Shown here in pieces: positions 26,988 to 35,869 of a stretch of DNA of 38,218 nucleotides (positions are counted from its first letter, which is position 1; every line of letters begins with the position of its first letter). Source of the stretch: Laspinema olomoucense D3b. GTDB lineage: Bacteria; Cyanobacteriota; Cyanobacteriia; Cyanobacteriales; Laspinemataceae. The position numbers and the translations under genes were made by a program. The DNA lies in contig NZ_JAMXFA010000015.1 in NCBI RefSeq assembly GCF_025370785.1, positions 118,045-156,262 on the forward strand, written 5' to 3'. Below the pieces are notes generated by a model. It did not search any database, was not told where the DNA came from, and was given only the letters and a program-made list of their open reading frames with translations.

Positions 26988-28169
26988 ATGCGAACAATTG
27001 CAGAAATTAATGATAAAATCAGCCAGAAAAAAGCGGTTGTCTGGACTGTAGAAGAACTGAAAGCGCGGGTTCTGGAAAAGGGCATCCCAGCGGTGACAAA
27101 GGAAGTGGATGTGGTGACGACGGGGACCTTTGAACCGATGGAGTCATCTGGGGCAATTATAAACCTGGGACATACGGACCCCCCGATTAAAATTCGGCGC
27201 TGTTGGTTAGATGGGGTCCCCGCCTATTCGGGGTTTGGGGCGGTGGATTTGTACTTGGGGGCAGCGGAAGTGGCGGAAGCGCAAGATGGAGAGGAAATCC
27301 GAGAACGGGGTGGGGGTCATGCGATCGCCGATTTAATTGCCGGGAAACCGATTCATCTGAGGGCGATCGGACAAGTCACAGATTGCTATCCCCGGGCTTC
27401 CTTTGAAACCACCCTGACCAAGGACACCATTAACCAGTTTTATTTATATAATCCTCGAAACTTATATCAAAATTTTATTGTAGGCGTGAATGGGGGCGAT
27501 CGACCCTTATTTACCTACCTGGGTCCATTACAACCCCATCTCGGGAATGCCGTCTATTCCAACCCGGGCGCTATTTCGCCCCTACTCAACGACCCCCAAC
27601 TGGACCTCATTGGTCCCGGAACCCGAATTTTTTTAGGGGGCGGAATTGGTTATGTTGCTTGGGAAGGGACTCAGCACTTTCCCAAGCAAAAACGCCTGCC
27701 GAATAAGACACCGATTGGCCCTGCGGCCACCTTAGCCTTAATAGGAGATGCTAAACAAATGAATCCGCGATGGGTGCGGGGTTGCTACTTCCACAATTAC
27801 GGTCCCTCCTTAATGCTGGGCGTCGGAGTCCCATTACCCATCCTCAACGAGCAAGTGGTCCTGCACTGTGCGGTGCAAGACCAAGATGTAGTTGCCCCGA
27901 TTGTGGATTTCTCCATCCCCCGTCGGGTTCGTCCGACCTTTGGGTTAGTCAGCTACGCCCAGCTTAAAACGGGTCGGATTACCCTGGAAGGCAAACCCGT
28001 GCGGACAGCACCTCTAGCCAGTATCTTCTTTTCCCGTCTAGTTGCCTTGGAATTAAAGCAATGGATCGAATCCGGGGAGTTTACCCTGACCGAACCTGTC
28101 ATCCCCCTGCCGATGGACCGCTCGTTTTTACCCCAAAATTTGTGGGGGTCTCAACTTAGCTTGGAATAA
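26988..28169 (+). CDS. Homocysteine biosynthesis protein (DUF39/HcyBio)
   Basis: 393 residues matching the DUF39 family throughout: MRTIAEINDKISQKKAVVWT, then DVVTTGTFEPMESSGAIINLGHTDPPIKI, then GGGHAIADLIAGKPIHLRA and a long C-terminal part with FLGGGIGYVAWEGTQH. In methanogens such a protein, with a NIL/ferredoxin partner, converts aspartate semialdehyde plus sulfide to homocysteine; a cyanobacterial role in sulfur assimilation follows by family only. No ferredoxin-NIL gene is adjacent. Shine-Dalgarno is weak. No SAM or SAH riboswitch signature was seen in the 155-bp leader. Confidence 0.9.
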   Translation: MRTIAEINDKISQKKAVVWTVEELKARVLEKGIPAVTKEVDVVTTGTFEPMESSGAIINLGHTDPPIKIRRCWLDGVPAYSGFGAVDLYLGAAEVAEAQDGEEIRERGGGHAIADLIAGKPIHLRAIGQVTDCYPRASFETTLTKDTINQFYLYNPRNLYQNFIVGVNGGDRPLFTYLGPLQPHLGNAVYSNPGAISPLLNDPQLDLIGPGTRIFLGGGIGYVAWEGTQHFPKQKRLPNKTPIGPAATLALIGDAKQMNPRWVRGCYFHNYGPSLMLGVGVPLPILNEQVVLHCAVQDQDVVAPIVDFSIPRRVRPTFGLVSYAQLKTGRITLEGKPVRTAPLASIFFSRLVALELKQWIESGEFTLTEPVIPLPMDRSFLPQNLWGSQLSLE

Positions 28170-28239
28170 TCCACGCGGAGGGTTGTGCAGAGTTCAAGAA
28201 TTCCAGTGAGGGAATTCAAAACCCACCCTGATGAACGGT

Positions 28240-29229
28240 TTATTCCTGATTTGGGGGTTTATTACGCTTAACGGGTTTGGGAAGCGGATCGGTGCGGGGT
28301 GCGGCGGTTTGCTGAACCGTCGGGTTGGGGACTGGGCGTCCAGAACTCTTGAAGGGGCGCTTGCTGCCCCCAGGCTTACCCCCTTTCCCTTTAAAGGGCT
28401 TTTTCTTTTTAGGTGCAATTGATCCCATGTCGTTCCCCTGCTCAATCCGCAGAGAATTTTCCTGACGCTTCACGTGCAAGTCCCAGAAATGACCCACCGC
28501 TTTTCCAGGTAAAGTTCCCTCAAGCTGTAACTTGAAAAACTTAGGTTTGGTGTCAGAATCTTTAGGGCTTTGCTTGATTTTAACGACGATATATTCTTCG
28601 TCCTGGGATTGAAAAATCACCTCGCCACGAATGGAAAAATAGCCATCTTGAATCGCTACCTCGCCCGGTTCTTCCGTGGGAGATGACCCATCGGTGACCG
28701 TCGCTGTCGCTTCGGTCGTTTGGGCTGGAGATTCAGAGGAGGCGGGGGTCAGTTTTTCCGGCTCCCACACCCCCATAATTTGCACGTGCAAGGTCTTTTC
28801 TTTCTGTCTAGTGCGAGGATAAACCACCCAGAGGTGATCTTCTTCATCACTGAGATGATTTTTGACCAAACTCATGACTTTTCCCAGCAAAACGGCATCA
28901 ATTGCGGTTCCTTCTGGGGTGATTAAATTCCCTCGGGTGAATTGTTCTTCCGAGGGTTGATAGCGACCGGCGACCAATCCGATCGCCCGATATTGCTTCG
29001 GTTCAGAAGGCAGGGGAATCGGATGAGGCCGCATCACTGTCCCGTCCGAATCATTCGACACAGCCTCGGGATCGGGCTGTTTCTTGGATTCGGCGACGGC
29101 TTTTGGTTCCGGTGATTTTGTCGGAGGGCTAGGGGAGAAGTCGGGCGGGGGGGCCTGAACGCTAGGATCAGGCTGGCCTGCTTCTGGAGTATTAGCGGAG
29201 CTTGGAATTTGATTGGGAGAGGAATTCAT
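28240..29229 (-). CDS. Conserved cyanobacterial hypothetical protein with basic C-terminal tail
   Basis: 329 residues from the ATG at 29229, chosen because AGGAGG lies 5 bases upstream; an earlier ATG at 29253 lacks one. N-terminal about 85 residues are Pro/Ser-rich. A central domain (AIGLVAGRYQPSEEQFTRG, VMSLVKNHLSDEEDHLWVVYP) and a second beta-rich domain (GEVIFQSQDEEYIVVKIKQ, GHFWDLHV) follow. The tail (about 270-329) is Lys/Gly/Pro-rich (KKKKPFKGKGGKPGGSKRP), suggesting nucleic-acid binding. The second domain could be an OB-like fold (inference). No named function. It converges on the homocysteine-biosynthesis gene. Confidence 0.75.
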   Translation of the reverse strand: MNSSPNQIPSSANTPEAGQPDPSVQAPPPDFSPSPPTKSPEPKAVAESKKQPDPEAVSNDSDGTVMRPHPIPLPSEPKQYRAIGLVAGRYQPSEEQFTRGNLITPEGTAIDAVLLGKVMSLVKNHLSDEEDHLWVVYPRTRQKEKTLHVQIMGVWEPEKLTPASSESPAQTTEATATVTDGSSPTEEPGEVAIQDGYFSIRGEVIFQSQDEEYIVVKIKQSPKDSDTKPKFFKLQLEGTLPGKAVGHFWDLHVKRQENSLRIEQGNDMGSIAPKKKKPFKGKGGKPGGSKRPFKSSGRPVPNPTVQQTAAPRTDPLPKPVKRNKPPNQE

Positions 29230-29327
29230 AAAACCTCCTGGCGGCGGAGACACATCCGGTGACAGCTAACTTGAAAAACGCTTTATGATTCTAAACCTGA
29301 ATTTGACAGGTTCTATAGAATTAAGCT

Positions 29328-29500
29328 CGTTGCATCCTGACTTCAGATAAGGGAGGAACCCACCCACTATCGGGAGATAGGGGCTTGTTTTCCATCAGGC
29401 TGCTGATTTTACCTAAAATGCAAGGATGCTAGGGCCGAATCCGCATGGTTTCTGCTTTTTACGGGCTCCCACAGCATTCATACCCGTCAAATCTAGTCGA
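29328..29500 (+). ncRNA. Structured leader candidate, weak resemblance to the ydaO-type c-di-AMP riboswitch
   Basis: Between two divergent genes. Short stems follow one another: CTGA/TCAG (29337-29346), CTATC/GATAG (29367-29380), ATCAG/CTGAT (29394-29407), and ACGGG/CCCGT closer to 29490. An alternative 7-bp pairing GCATCCT (29332-29338) / AGGATGC (29423-29429) encloses the middle ones. Blocks GGAGGAACCCA (about 29352), GGGCCGAATCC (about 29432) and ACCCGTCA appear in the order of the conserved blocks of the ydaO riboswitch. The normally conserved 3' GCTAAC block and outer stem P1 are not convincing, so this is tentative. About 400 nt separate it from the TPR gene. Confidence 0.3.
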
Positions 29501-29567
29501 TCAGGGGTACGCTCTGTCCATGCTTGCTCGTGGCGTAATGCCGGAAACTAGGGTTCTTTAATGCAGA

Positions 29568-29705
29568 TTGCCGTTAAAACGCACTCCTGATCAAGATAGC
29601 ATTGAGTCGGCTTTTCTCGCTTTGGGTTGGTGGATGGAGGGGCGATCGCTGCTCCATCGGCTTCGTGAATATCCCGGATCTCTATTTAGGGTGCCGGACC
29701 ACTGA
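29568..29705 (+). CDS. Possible 45-aa ORF, doubtful
   Basis: A TTG-initiated frame giving a charged, protein-like peptide (SIESAFLALGWWMEGRS, LLHRLREYPGSLFRVPDH). No Shine-Dalgarno precedes it and no family is known to me. It includes a HIP1 octamer. It could be a small protein between the structured leader and the TPR gene, or a gene remnant. Confidence 0.18.
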   Translation: MPLKRTPDQDSIESAFLALGWWMEGRSLLHRLREYPGSLFRVPDH

Positions 29706-29789
29706 AGGACTCCGGAAATGTCTTGTAGGTGTAAGGATTGGCTGTTAATAATGGAATCAGGATTCAAAGGATCACAACCGGATTCTCCC

Positions 29790-29819
29790 TTGCCTGTTGT
29801 CTGCAAACTCAGCTACAAT
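29790..29819 (+). promoter_or_regulatory. Candidate promoter of the TPR gene
   Basis: TTGCCT (29790-29795) and TACAAT (29814-29819) are spaced by 18 bases, a good fit to a group 1 sigma promoter, about 95 bases before the chosen start codon. Confidence 0.4.
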
Positions 29820-29912
29820 CATCACCTTGATTCAAAGGCGTTAATTCTTTTAGGAATCCCTGCGGTTACTGCCGATGTTGATTAAAATGTGGATAGAGTT
29901 AGAGGTTTTATA

Positions 29913-30884
29913 GTGTCACAAAAGCTGGGGCGATGGAAGTTGTACGTCTTGATCCTGGGGCTAGTTGCCTTTGTGGGAATTGGTCTGGCACCAATTATTA
30001 CGCCGATTGTCAATGGCGTGATGAACGCCACACAAGCCAATTCGTCGAACACGGTTGCAACCCCAACAACGACCACCAATTCGACCACCAATTCGCAGCA
30101 GGGGGATTTGGAAGCTCAAGCTAGGGGTTATGAATTAGTGGTGCAGCGGGAACCGAACAATGAGACGGCCCTGCGCGGACTGTTGGAGACTCGACTCAAG
30201 TTACAAGATATCCCTGGGGCGATCGCCGCTTTGGAAAAATTAGTGGCTATCAATCCCCAACGCACTGATTATGCGGTCTTACTGGCTCAAGGCAAGCAAC
30301 AAATCGGCGATCGCGATGGGGCTTCCACTGTCTATCGCACCATTTTGGAAACCCAACCGGGTAATATTAATGCCCTCCAAGGTTATGTGAACCTTTTGCT
30401 GATGGAAAACCGTCCCGAAGCGGCGATCGGGCTGCTTGAGGATACCCTCAAAACTGCTCCCCAAGCCAATCAAATTCAGCCGGGAAGCATAGATGTAGTT
30501 TCCGTTCAGGTGATTTTAGGACAGGTCTATGCGGACCAACAGCGCTATGATGAGGCGATCGCGGTTTACGATGAAGCCATGAAAGCTGAACCCGAGGATT
30601 TTCGTCCCATCTATGCCAAGGCTATTGTCTGGCAAAATCAAGGGAAAATGGCTGAAGCTAAACCCCTATTTGAAACAGCGGCTAAATTAGCACCGCCTCA
30701 GTACCGGGATCAAATCCAGCAACAAGCGCAACAAGTCGCCCCAGCAGTTCCGGCAACCCCACAACCGGAAGCAGCACCCGAGTCACCGGCACCGGCACCG
30801 GAAGTCGATTCTACTCCGGCACCAGAAGCTGATTCTACACCAGCACCGGAAGCCGATTCTACACCAGCACCGGAAGCTGAGTAG
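29913..30884 (+). CDS. Membrane-anchored TPR protein with repeat tail
   Basis: 323 residues from the GTG at 29913, which has AGAGG 7 bases upstream; a GTG eight codons earlier has none. N-terminus MSQKLGRWKLYVLILGLVAF is a membrane anchor (about 9-32). After an Asn/Thr-rich linker come TPR units (about 70-270; for example AQARGYELVVQREPNNETALRGL and YDEAIAVYDEAMKAEPEDFRPIYAKA). The tail is Pro/Ala/Glu-rich with three copies of DSTPAPEA. Likely an extracytoplasmic or cytosolic-face scaffold; partners unknown. An intrinsic terminator follows. Confidence 0.88.
   Translation: MSQKLGRWKLYVLILGLVAFVGIGLAPIITPIVNGVMNATQANSSNTVATPTTTTNSTTNSQQGDLEAQARGYELVVQREPNNETALRGLLETRLKLQDIPGAIAALEKLVAINPQRTDYAVLLAQGKQQIGDRDGASTVYRTILETQPGNINALQGYVNLLLMENRPEAAIGLLEDTLKTAPQANQIQPGSIDVVSVQVILGQVYADQQRYDEAIAVYDEAMKAEPEDFRPIYAKAIVWQNQGKMAEAKPLFETAAKLAPPQYRDQIQQQAQQVAPAVPATPQPEAAPESPAPAPEVDSTPAPEADSTPAPEADSTPAPEAE
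30801..30872 (+). repeat. Three 24-bp in-frame tandem repeats
   Basis: Three consecutive 24-bp units, differing at a few positions, encode the (D)STPAPEA tail of the TPR protein. Unit number may vary between strains by slippage. Confidence 0.85.
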
Positions 30885-30894
30885 CATGATTTAG

Positions 30895-30929
30895 GAAAGG
30901 GGCAACAGCGGTTGCCCTTTCATTTTTTT
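30895..30929 (+). terminator. Rho-independent terminator after the TPR gene
   Basis: AAAGGGGCAAC (30896-30906) pairs with GTTGCCCTTT (30911-30920) around AGCG, with one bulged G, followed by CA and seven T. Confidence 0.9.
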
Positions 30930-30966
30930 ACCCCTCTCCCAGGGAAGCAATTCCGAGGTTAATTCA

Positions 30967-31395
30967 GTGGCTAAAATTCCTTTAACGCCGTTGGGTGGAT
31001 TATTAATTGTGGCTGCGTTTAAACTGGGTCAGATGAACCCGACGGTGGCGATCGCAAGTAATCCCCAACCCCCATCCCCCTCAGAACCACCCGTTCATCA
31101 TATTGTTTTAATTAAACTCCAGCCCGATATTACCCCAAAACAAATTGAGCAAACAATTGAAGATAACCGCAGGTTAATCAGCGCAATTCCCGGGGTTTTA
31201 GAAGTCTCATTAGGACCCAAAGCCCGGGATGACCGCGAGGTTCATTTCAAAGATTATGACCTCGGACTCTATGTTAAACTCTCTAAAAATGCTGATTTAG
31301 ATATCTACGGTCCCCACCCGAATCATCAAGAATTTTTGGCCCGCAACCGCTCAAAGATTGCCAACATTAGAGTTATTGATTTTTATGGAGAATGA
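30967..31395 (+). CDS. Dabb (stress-responsive A/B barrel) domain protein with N-terminal hydrophobic segment
   Basis: 142 residues, GTG start with GAGG 8 bases upstream. Residues 1-30 form a hydrophobic stretch (LTPLGGLLIVAAFKLG) that may be a signal peptide or anchor. The Dabb domain (about 43-140) has the family opening HHIVLIKLQPDITPKQIEQ, then IPGVLEVSLGP, DYDLGLYVKLS and the end HPNHQEFLARNRSKIANIRVIDF. Dabb domains form dimeric ferredoxin-like barrels; function in this family is mostly unknown. It follows the TPR terminator and probably has its own promoter. Confidence 0.88.
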   Translation: MAKIPLTPLGGLLIVAAFKLGQMNPTVAIASNPQPPSPSEPPVHHIVLIKLQPDITPKQIEQTIEDNRRLISAIPGVLEVSLGPKARDDREVHFKDYDLGLYVKLSKNADLDIYGPHPNHQEFLARNRSKIANIRVIDFYGE

Positions 31396-31482
31396 TTAAA
31401 ACTCGATTTTTTTAATTTAAAAAATAGAAAAAATCCGGGTTTATAACTAAAATTTGTTGCTTTGGGGCCACAGATAAAGTCA

Positions 31483-31497
31483 AGAAACCCGGTTTCT
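31483..31497. repeat. Dispersed palindromic repeat AGAAACCCGGTTTCT
   Basis: A 7-bp palindrome around a central C between convergent genes. Related copies are at 11158-11175, 11195-11206 and 20517-20533. It is typical of short intergenic repeats in filamentous cyanobacteria. Confidence 0.6.
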
Positions 31498-31555
31498 AAT
31501 CATTCAAGAAAGCGAACTATAAGCTCGCCCTCCTGAATCAATCAAACGTCAGCGT

Positions 31556-33283
31556 TTAATACTTCCGTTCTTTCGGCTGGAACTGAGTAATGGTTACAGG
31601 TCGATAGCGAATATCCACACCGGCAGGAGAATAATAGGACAAGGTGTGCTTGAGGAACTGATCATCATCGCGATCGGGATAATCCTCGCGGAAATGAGCG
31701 CCTCGGCTTTCCTGACGGTTGAGTGCACTGGCTAAAATCAATTGTCCAACTACCATTAAACTGCGTAACTCTAAGGCTTCAATAATTTCCGTGTTCCATA
31801 GTTTGCCTTTATCATCTAAATAAATCTGCTGATACTGCTGCTGGAAATGTTCTAATTGCTTTAAACCTTCCCGCATCAATTCATCACTGCGAAACACGCC
31901 GCAGTGGTCACTCATAGCATCCTGGAATCCCTGCCGAACGGCACCAATGCGGTGAGAGCCAGCCTGATCGACCAGGGATTGTAGTTCCTGTTGAGCTTGT
32001 TGGAGGTAGGGGCGATCGTCCAGATCCGGCAACTTGCGGTTTTCAACATAACGGGCGATCGCCGCCCCGGTTATTTTCCCATACACCACACATTCCAGTA
32101 GGGAATTACTCCCCAGGCGATTGGCACCATGTACAGAAACACAGGCGCATTCCCCTGCTGCAAAGAATCCTTCCACCAACCCATCGGGACCGCTTCGCAC
32201 CTGTCCCTCGGTATTAACAGGAATGCCTCCCATTGAATAATGGCCGGTGGGACGCACCGGCATCGGTTCATAGACCGCATCGACCCCTAACAAACGGTGG
32301 GCCTCTTCCCAGCAGAAGGGGATCCGGCTCATAATTTTTTCCTGTCCCATGTGTCGCAAATCCAGGAAGACACAAGGCCCCCCGGGACGACCATCAGGAT
32401 ACACCCCTCGTCCGGCGCGAATTTCTCGGGTAATCGCCCGGGAGGTAATGTCACGGGGGGCCAACTCCATGCGACTGGGGGCGTAGGTTGCCATAAAGCG
32501 ATCGCCCTCGCTGTTAATTAAATAAGCCCCTTCCCCACGCACCGCTTCCGAAATCAACACCCCCACGGGATAAAGTCCCGTGGGATGGAACTGCACAAAC
32601 TCCATATCTTGCAACGGCACCCCCGCCATTGCCGACATCGCCAACCCGTCTCCGGTGGAGGCAAAGTCATTGGAGGTGGTATTAAACACCCGTCCATATC
32701 CTCCAGTGGCAAACATCACCACCTTGGCGCGCACGACTTCCAGGCGACCATCGAGAATATGGTACATCACCAATCCCTTGGCTTGTCCCTCTTCCAAAAT
32801 CAACCGCATGACGTACCATTCTTCATAGACCCGGACCCCATAGCGGCGCAGATTATTCACCAGTTCGTGCAACATGGCATGACCCGTTTTATCTGCGGCG
32901 TAGCAGGTGCGGTTATGGGAATGGCCCCCGAAGGCCCTTTGAGCAATTCGCCCATCGGGTAAGCGGGAGAAGAGGACGCCCATGTGTTCGAGGTCGATGA
33001 CCACATCAGGGGCTTCTTTGGTGAGCAGTTCTACGGCATCTTGATCCGCTAAATAGTCGGACCCTTTGACCGTATCAAAGGCGTGGGCCTCCCAGGTATC
33101 AGTGGAATCTACGTTTTTAAGGGTGGCGGCGATTCCCCCTTGGGCGGCAACGGAATGGGACCGAATGGGATGGGTTTTGGCAACTACGGCGACATCGATG
33201 CTGGGATTGATGCGCCCAATTTCCACTGCGGCGCGACACCCGGCGAGTCCGCCCCCGACGATAATGACGTCATGTTCTATCAT
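31556..33283 (-). CDS. sdhA: Succinate dehydrogenase/fumarate reductase flavoprotein subunit
   Basis: 575 residues. Oxidises succinate and feeds electrons to the quinone pool at the thylakoid or plasma membrane. FAD-binding VGGGLAGCRAA at 9-19; RSHSVAAQGGI carries the His (43) that binds FAD covalently in the family; active-site blocks FGGHSHNRTCYAADKTGH, FVQFHPTGLYP, ISEAVRGEGAYL and the C-terminal GANRLGSNSLLECVVYG are all present. Length is normal. No sdhB is adjacent, as is common in cyanobacteria, where the subunits are encoded apart. In cyanobacteria this enzyme sets the quinone redox state, which CikA senses (established link, not shown by this sequence). Confidence 0.95.
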   Translation of the reverse strand: MIEHDVIIVGGGLAGCRAAVEIGRINPSIDVAVVAKTHPIRSHSVAAQGGIAATLKNVDSTDTWEAHAFDTVKGSDYLADQDAVELLTKEAPDVVIDLEHMGVLFSRLPDGRIAQRAFGGHSHNRTCYAADKTGHAMLHELVNNLRRYGVRVYEEWYVMRLILEEGQAKGLVMYHILDGRLEVVRAKVVMFATGGYGRVFNTTSNDFASTGDGLAMSAMAGVPLQDMEFVQFHPTGLYPVGVLISEAVRGEGAYLINSEGDRFMATYAPSRMELAPRDITSRAITREIRAGRGVYPDGRPGGPCVFLDLRHMGQEKIMSRIPFCWEEAHRLLGVDAVYEPMPVRPTGHYSMGGIPVNTEGQVRSGPDGLVEGFFAAGECACVSVHGANRLGSNSLLECVVYGKITGAAIARYVENRKLPDLDDRPYLQQAQQELQSLVDQAGSHRIGAVRQGFQDAMSDHCGVFRSDELMREGLKQLEHFQQQYQQIYLDDKGKLWNTEIIEALELRSLMVVGQLILASALNRQESRGAHFREDYPDRDDDQFLKHTLSYYSPAGVDIRYRPVTITQFQPKERKY

Positions 33284-33357
33284 GGTTCTCTTGGCTTTGG
33301 TTGGATTTATGGGTTATAAAGGTCTGCTGGATCGCTTCTGGATCTATTTTCCCACTC

Positions 33358-33393
33358 AAAAAAAAATCCCTCCTCAACGGTAGGGAATTTTTT
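33358..33393 (-). terminator. Rho-independent terminator of the 104-aa gene
   Basis: On the minus strand TTCCCT and AGGGA form the stem, flanked by A- and T-runs on the two sides (eight or more T after it). It lies about 95 bp past the stop at 33489 and before sdhA, so sdhA probably has its own promoter. Symmetry allows some function on the plus strand. Confidence 0.75.
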
Positions 33394-33488
33394 AGAATCG
33401 CTCAGTGGAGGGCGGATTAGCGCTTGAAAATGAACGGGGCAGCATTCAAGATTTGAAGGTTAAGCAGTTGGCTTGTCCCTCGGTTGGG

Positions 33489-33803
33489 CTAACTGGCTGC
33501 TTGGGCGGGATTAGAGTTGGGTGCAGTTCTAGAACTTGATTCCGCCGCTTCTGTAGAGATCTCGACCGGCTTCAGTTCGATGTGATTGAGCAAGGTGGTG
33601 ACGAAGGCAAAGAGGAGAAAGGGCAGGGAGAGTACGACAATTAAACCCACTGTAGCGAGGGCGAAGATTTGACGGGCTGTACTCCACAAGGCGAGGGCGG
33701 AGGCTAAACTCAGGAAAATCACGATCAACCAAATGATGATTTGTCCGTAGATATCTCCAAAGGTCAGGGTGCAGACTAATCGGTATTTTTGCAGCTTATT
33801 CAT
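33489..33803 (-). CDS. Small two-helix membrane protein, hypothetical
   Basis: 104 residues with GAGG before the ATG. Two membrane helices (about 21-42, GQIIIWLIVIFLSLASALAL, and about 46-72) separated by ARQ, then a cytosolic-looking tail rich in Ser, Ala, Pro and Asn. No family recognised with confidence. It is upstream of sdhA on the same strand but separated by a terminator, so a role in the Sdh membrane anchor is not supported beyond proximity. Confidence 0.72.
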   Translation of the reverse strand: MNKLQKYRLVCTLTFGDIYGQIIIWLIVIFLSLASALALWSTARQIFALATVGLIVVLSLPFLLFAFVTTLLNHIELKPVEISTEAAESSSRTAPNSNPAQAAS

Positions 33804-34434
33804 TAAGGGGTTTCCTCGAAAACTATAGATTTAAGATCAGAGTAATATGCTGTTTCTGTTGTAATAGATTTTTAAAGATTTTTGAAAGATTCGCAACATC
33901 ACTTTACAATCCAGTTCTTTGGGGGGAGCCGATCGCCGGTTTTTAGGTGGGTTGGGGTTGACAGGGCGGCGATCGCGATACCCAGTCAGCGTTGAGGGGC
34001 GATCGCCTCGGCAGCTTTCCTCGGTTTTGGTCGGTCTGACTGGCTGATTGGCATCTGCCGTTTGGGCATGATGAACTCTAGCAGTTTCCTGATTGTAGCG
34101 GAAACCTGCCGATTGGATGTCATCAAAATTAGATACGAACCGAGAATTGAGTCACTCTTTGGATAGAGCGCCAAGGGGTGGAGTTTGTGAAGATTGGTTT
34201 ATGAATTAGGGTGAAGTAACGTTAAGTAATATAACCGAAATGGGGCTAAGTATAAAAAATTTACTAAGAAATCCTGACATAAGGATCAAGTGAGTTATTT
34301 TAAGGAACAACAGGTTTAGCAAACCGACTCTATCTCAACCCTGAAACGTTGTGGTAGGTATCGAAGGGATTCTGAGTGAGTTTTGACTCATAAAAAGGAC
34401 CCCTTTCCAGGAATTGATCGGTTAGGAGATTCCA
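33804..34434. other. Divergent intergenic region
   Basis: 631 bp between two divergent genes. HIP1 sites occur near 33969 and 34000. A 62-codon minus frame (33986-34174) shows no family features. No convincing promoter boxes, RNA or repeat assigned. Confidence 0.45.
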
Positions 34435-35010
34435 ATGCAAGAACAACCGTTTCATGAGTTACCTGAGATCAATCCCACGAACTTGAACCGGCATCAGACC
34501 CCGTTAAATCGAAGGGATAGTTTGGGTACTGAACATCAAGAGGCTGGACAAAATTATGAATATTGGAAGCGGGAAGGCGATCGCTTCCGGTTAGGAAAAG
34601 CCTATCTCGAAGCGATCGCCGCTTATGAATCGGCTTTAGTGCAAAAGCCCACCGCCTGCTATGCATGGCAGCAACGGGGTGAGTTACTCAAACGCCTACA
34701 CCGCTATGAGGAGGCGATCGCCTCTTATCGCAAGGCCCTAGAAGTCAGCGCTAATCCGATTGCCCGTTATCAAGCCTGGAATGGCTTAGGCGCATTGTTC
34801 TTTACCATTGAACGCTATGAGGAATCAATCTTTGCCTATAAACAAGCCCTGGCCCTCTGTCCCAATAGCATGGGATCCGCTCATATTCTGGAAATGGAAG
34901 GCATTGCTTGGTCGAGATTAAATCGCTATTTAGAAGCCCGGGATTGTTATGATCGTGCTTATCATAAAGCGGTAGAAATTTCAGACCGAACGATCAAAAA
35001 ACCAAATTAA
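34435..35010 (+). CDS. TPR protein
   Basis: 191 residues; AGGAG lies 6 bases before the ATG. After a polar N-terminal 40 residues, TPR units run from about 44 to 180: KREGDRFRLGKAYLEAIAAYESAL, AWQQRGELLKRLHRYEEAIASYRKAL, AWNGLGALFFTIERYEESIFAYKQAL, and a final unit with GIAWSRLNRYLEARDCYDRAY. No signal peptide. A soluble protein-interaction adaptor; partner unknown. A stem-loop (35015-35056) follows the stop. Confidence 0.85.
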   Translation: MQEQPFHELPEINPTNLNRHQTPLNRRDSLGTEHQEAGQNYEYWKREGDRFRLGKAYLEAIAAYESALVQKPTACYAWQQRGELLKRLHRYEEAIASYRKALEVSANPIARYQAWNGLGALFFTIERYEESIFAYKQALALCPNSMGSAHILEMEGIAWSRLNRYLEARDCYDRAYHKAVEISDRTIKKPN

Positions 35011-35014
35011 TAGA

Positions 35015-35056
35015 CTGCCCTCTCTTTCCCTAGGGATAGAGGTTTCACGAGGGCAG
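35015..35056 (+). terminator. Stem-loop after the TPR gene
   Basis: CTGCCCTC (35015-35022) pairs with GAGGGCAG (35049-35056); the palindromic TCCCTAGGGA lies inside. No T-run, so termination strength is uncertain. Confidence 0.45.
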
Positions 35057-35292
35057 CTAGATAGGATTTAAACTCAATCACCGGAATTTTACTTTTCCCC
35101 CTTTCATTCCCCCCAGGGGATGCAATCTAATCATCAATCTCCCCAACCCGTTAGGCTTTAAAATTTCCCGAGATGCTCCCTCCCCTTCCGATATCATTCC
35201 GTCCTCTGGAACCCCCTCTTTTTTCTCCCCTCGGAGGAACTTAAAAGGCCAAAAAGCGTTATAGTTACTTGGACACTTTAACCTTAGCTTTT

Positions 35293-35643
35293 ATGATGAA
35301 ACCCCTTCAAAAAACCCTCGCCACTACCGTAGGCTTGAGTCTTCTGTTTTGGTCCACCCCCTCGTTAGCGGACCAAAATTTGCGCTTGACTTGGGTCCGC
35401 ATGGATGATACAAACCAGGATGGATGTGTGCGACAAGCGGTTGAAGCAATGAAATCCACCGGGTTGATGAATGTGGAAGTCCAGGATAATGAATTAGTCG
35501 AGGGCGAGGCCTCCGATTTGGAAGCGAAAATTATGTGCATTGAAACTGGACGAGAACTGATAGCTGCGATCGCCGTTGCCAGTGATAGCTCCAGCGATGC
35601 GCGAGAAATCCGGGGTAGTTTAAGAGATTACATGAGACGTTAA
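35293..35643 (+). CDS. Small secreted protein, hypothetical
   Basis: 116 residues from the ATG at 35293, which gives a standard signal peptide MMKPLQKTLATTVGLSLLFW with a cleavage site after PSLA-D. A TTG eight codons earlier would spoil it. The mature part has DDTNQDGC (resembling a calcium-loop start), two Cys (about residues 45 and 83) that may form a disulfide, and an Arg-rich end. No family recognised. It stands alone and is followed by a strong terminator. Confidence 0.7.
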   Translation: MMKPLQKTLATTVGLSLLFWSTPSLADQNLRLTWVRMDDTNQDGCVRQAVEAMKSTGLMNVEVQDNELVEGEASDLEAKIMCIETGRELIAAIAVASDSSSDAREIRGSLRDYMRR

Positions 35644-35680
35644 ACCAACCCCTTTAAAAAATAGCGAAATTTCCCAACCT

Positions 35681-35706
35681 CTGCCCGCACAAGCGGGCTA
35701 TTTTTT
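35681..35706 (+). terminator. Rho-independent terminator
   Basis: GCCCGC (35683-35688), loop ACAA, GCGGGC (35693-35698), then TA and six T. It ends transcription of the small secreted protein gene. Confidence 0.9.
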
Positions 35707-35827
35707 GGCCTTAATCAAGTTATCCCTCTGGGGACACTTTAGAGAAATAAAAACAGTTTTGATAAATTTTGCTTTAATGAGGCTAATTCCCAACTCGCTT
35801 ACCTTGAAAACCTCTGCTTGGGCAGGT

Positions 35828-35869
35828 AAAATTTAATAGTTCTTAAGCTTAAAAACTATTAAATTTTTT
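35828..35869. terminator. Long AT-rich hairpin with T-run
   Basis: Arms 35828-35844 and 35851-35867 pair at 16 of 17 positions around AAGCTT; T-run 35864-35869 and further T follow. It could be a second, bidirectional terminator or an insertion remnant. Confidence 0.6.

Noticed and set aside
33986-34174. 62-codon minus frame in the divergent gap
   Set aside because: No Shine-Dalgarno or family features.
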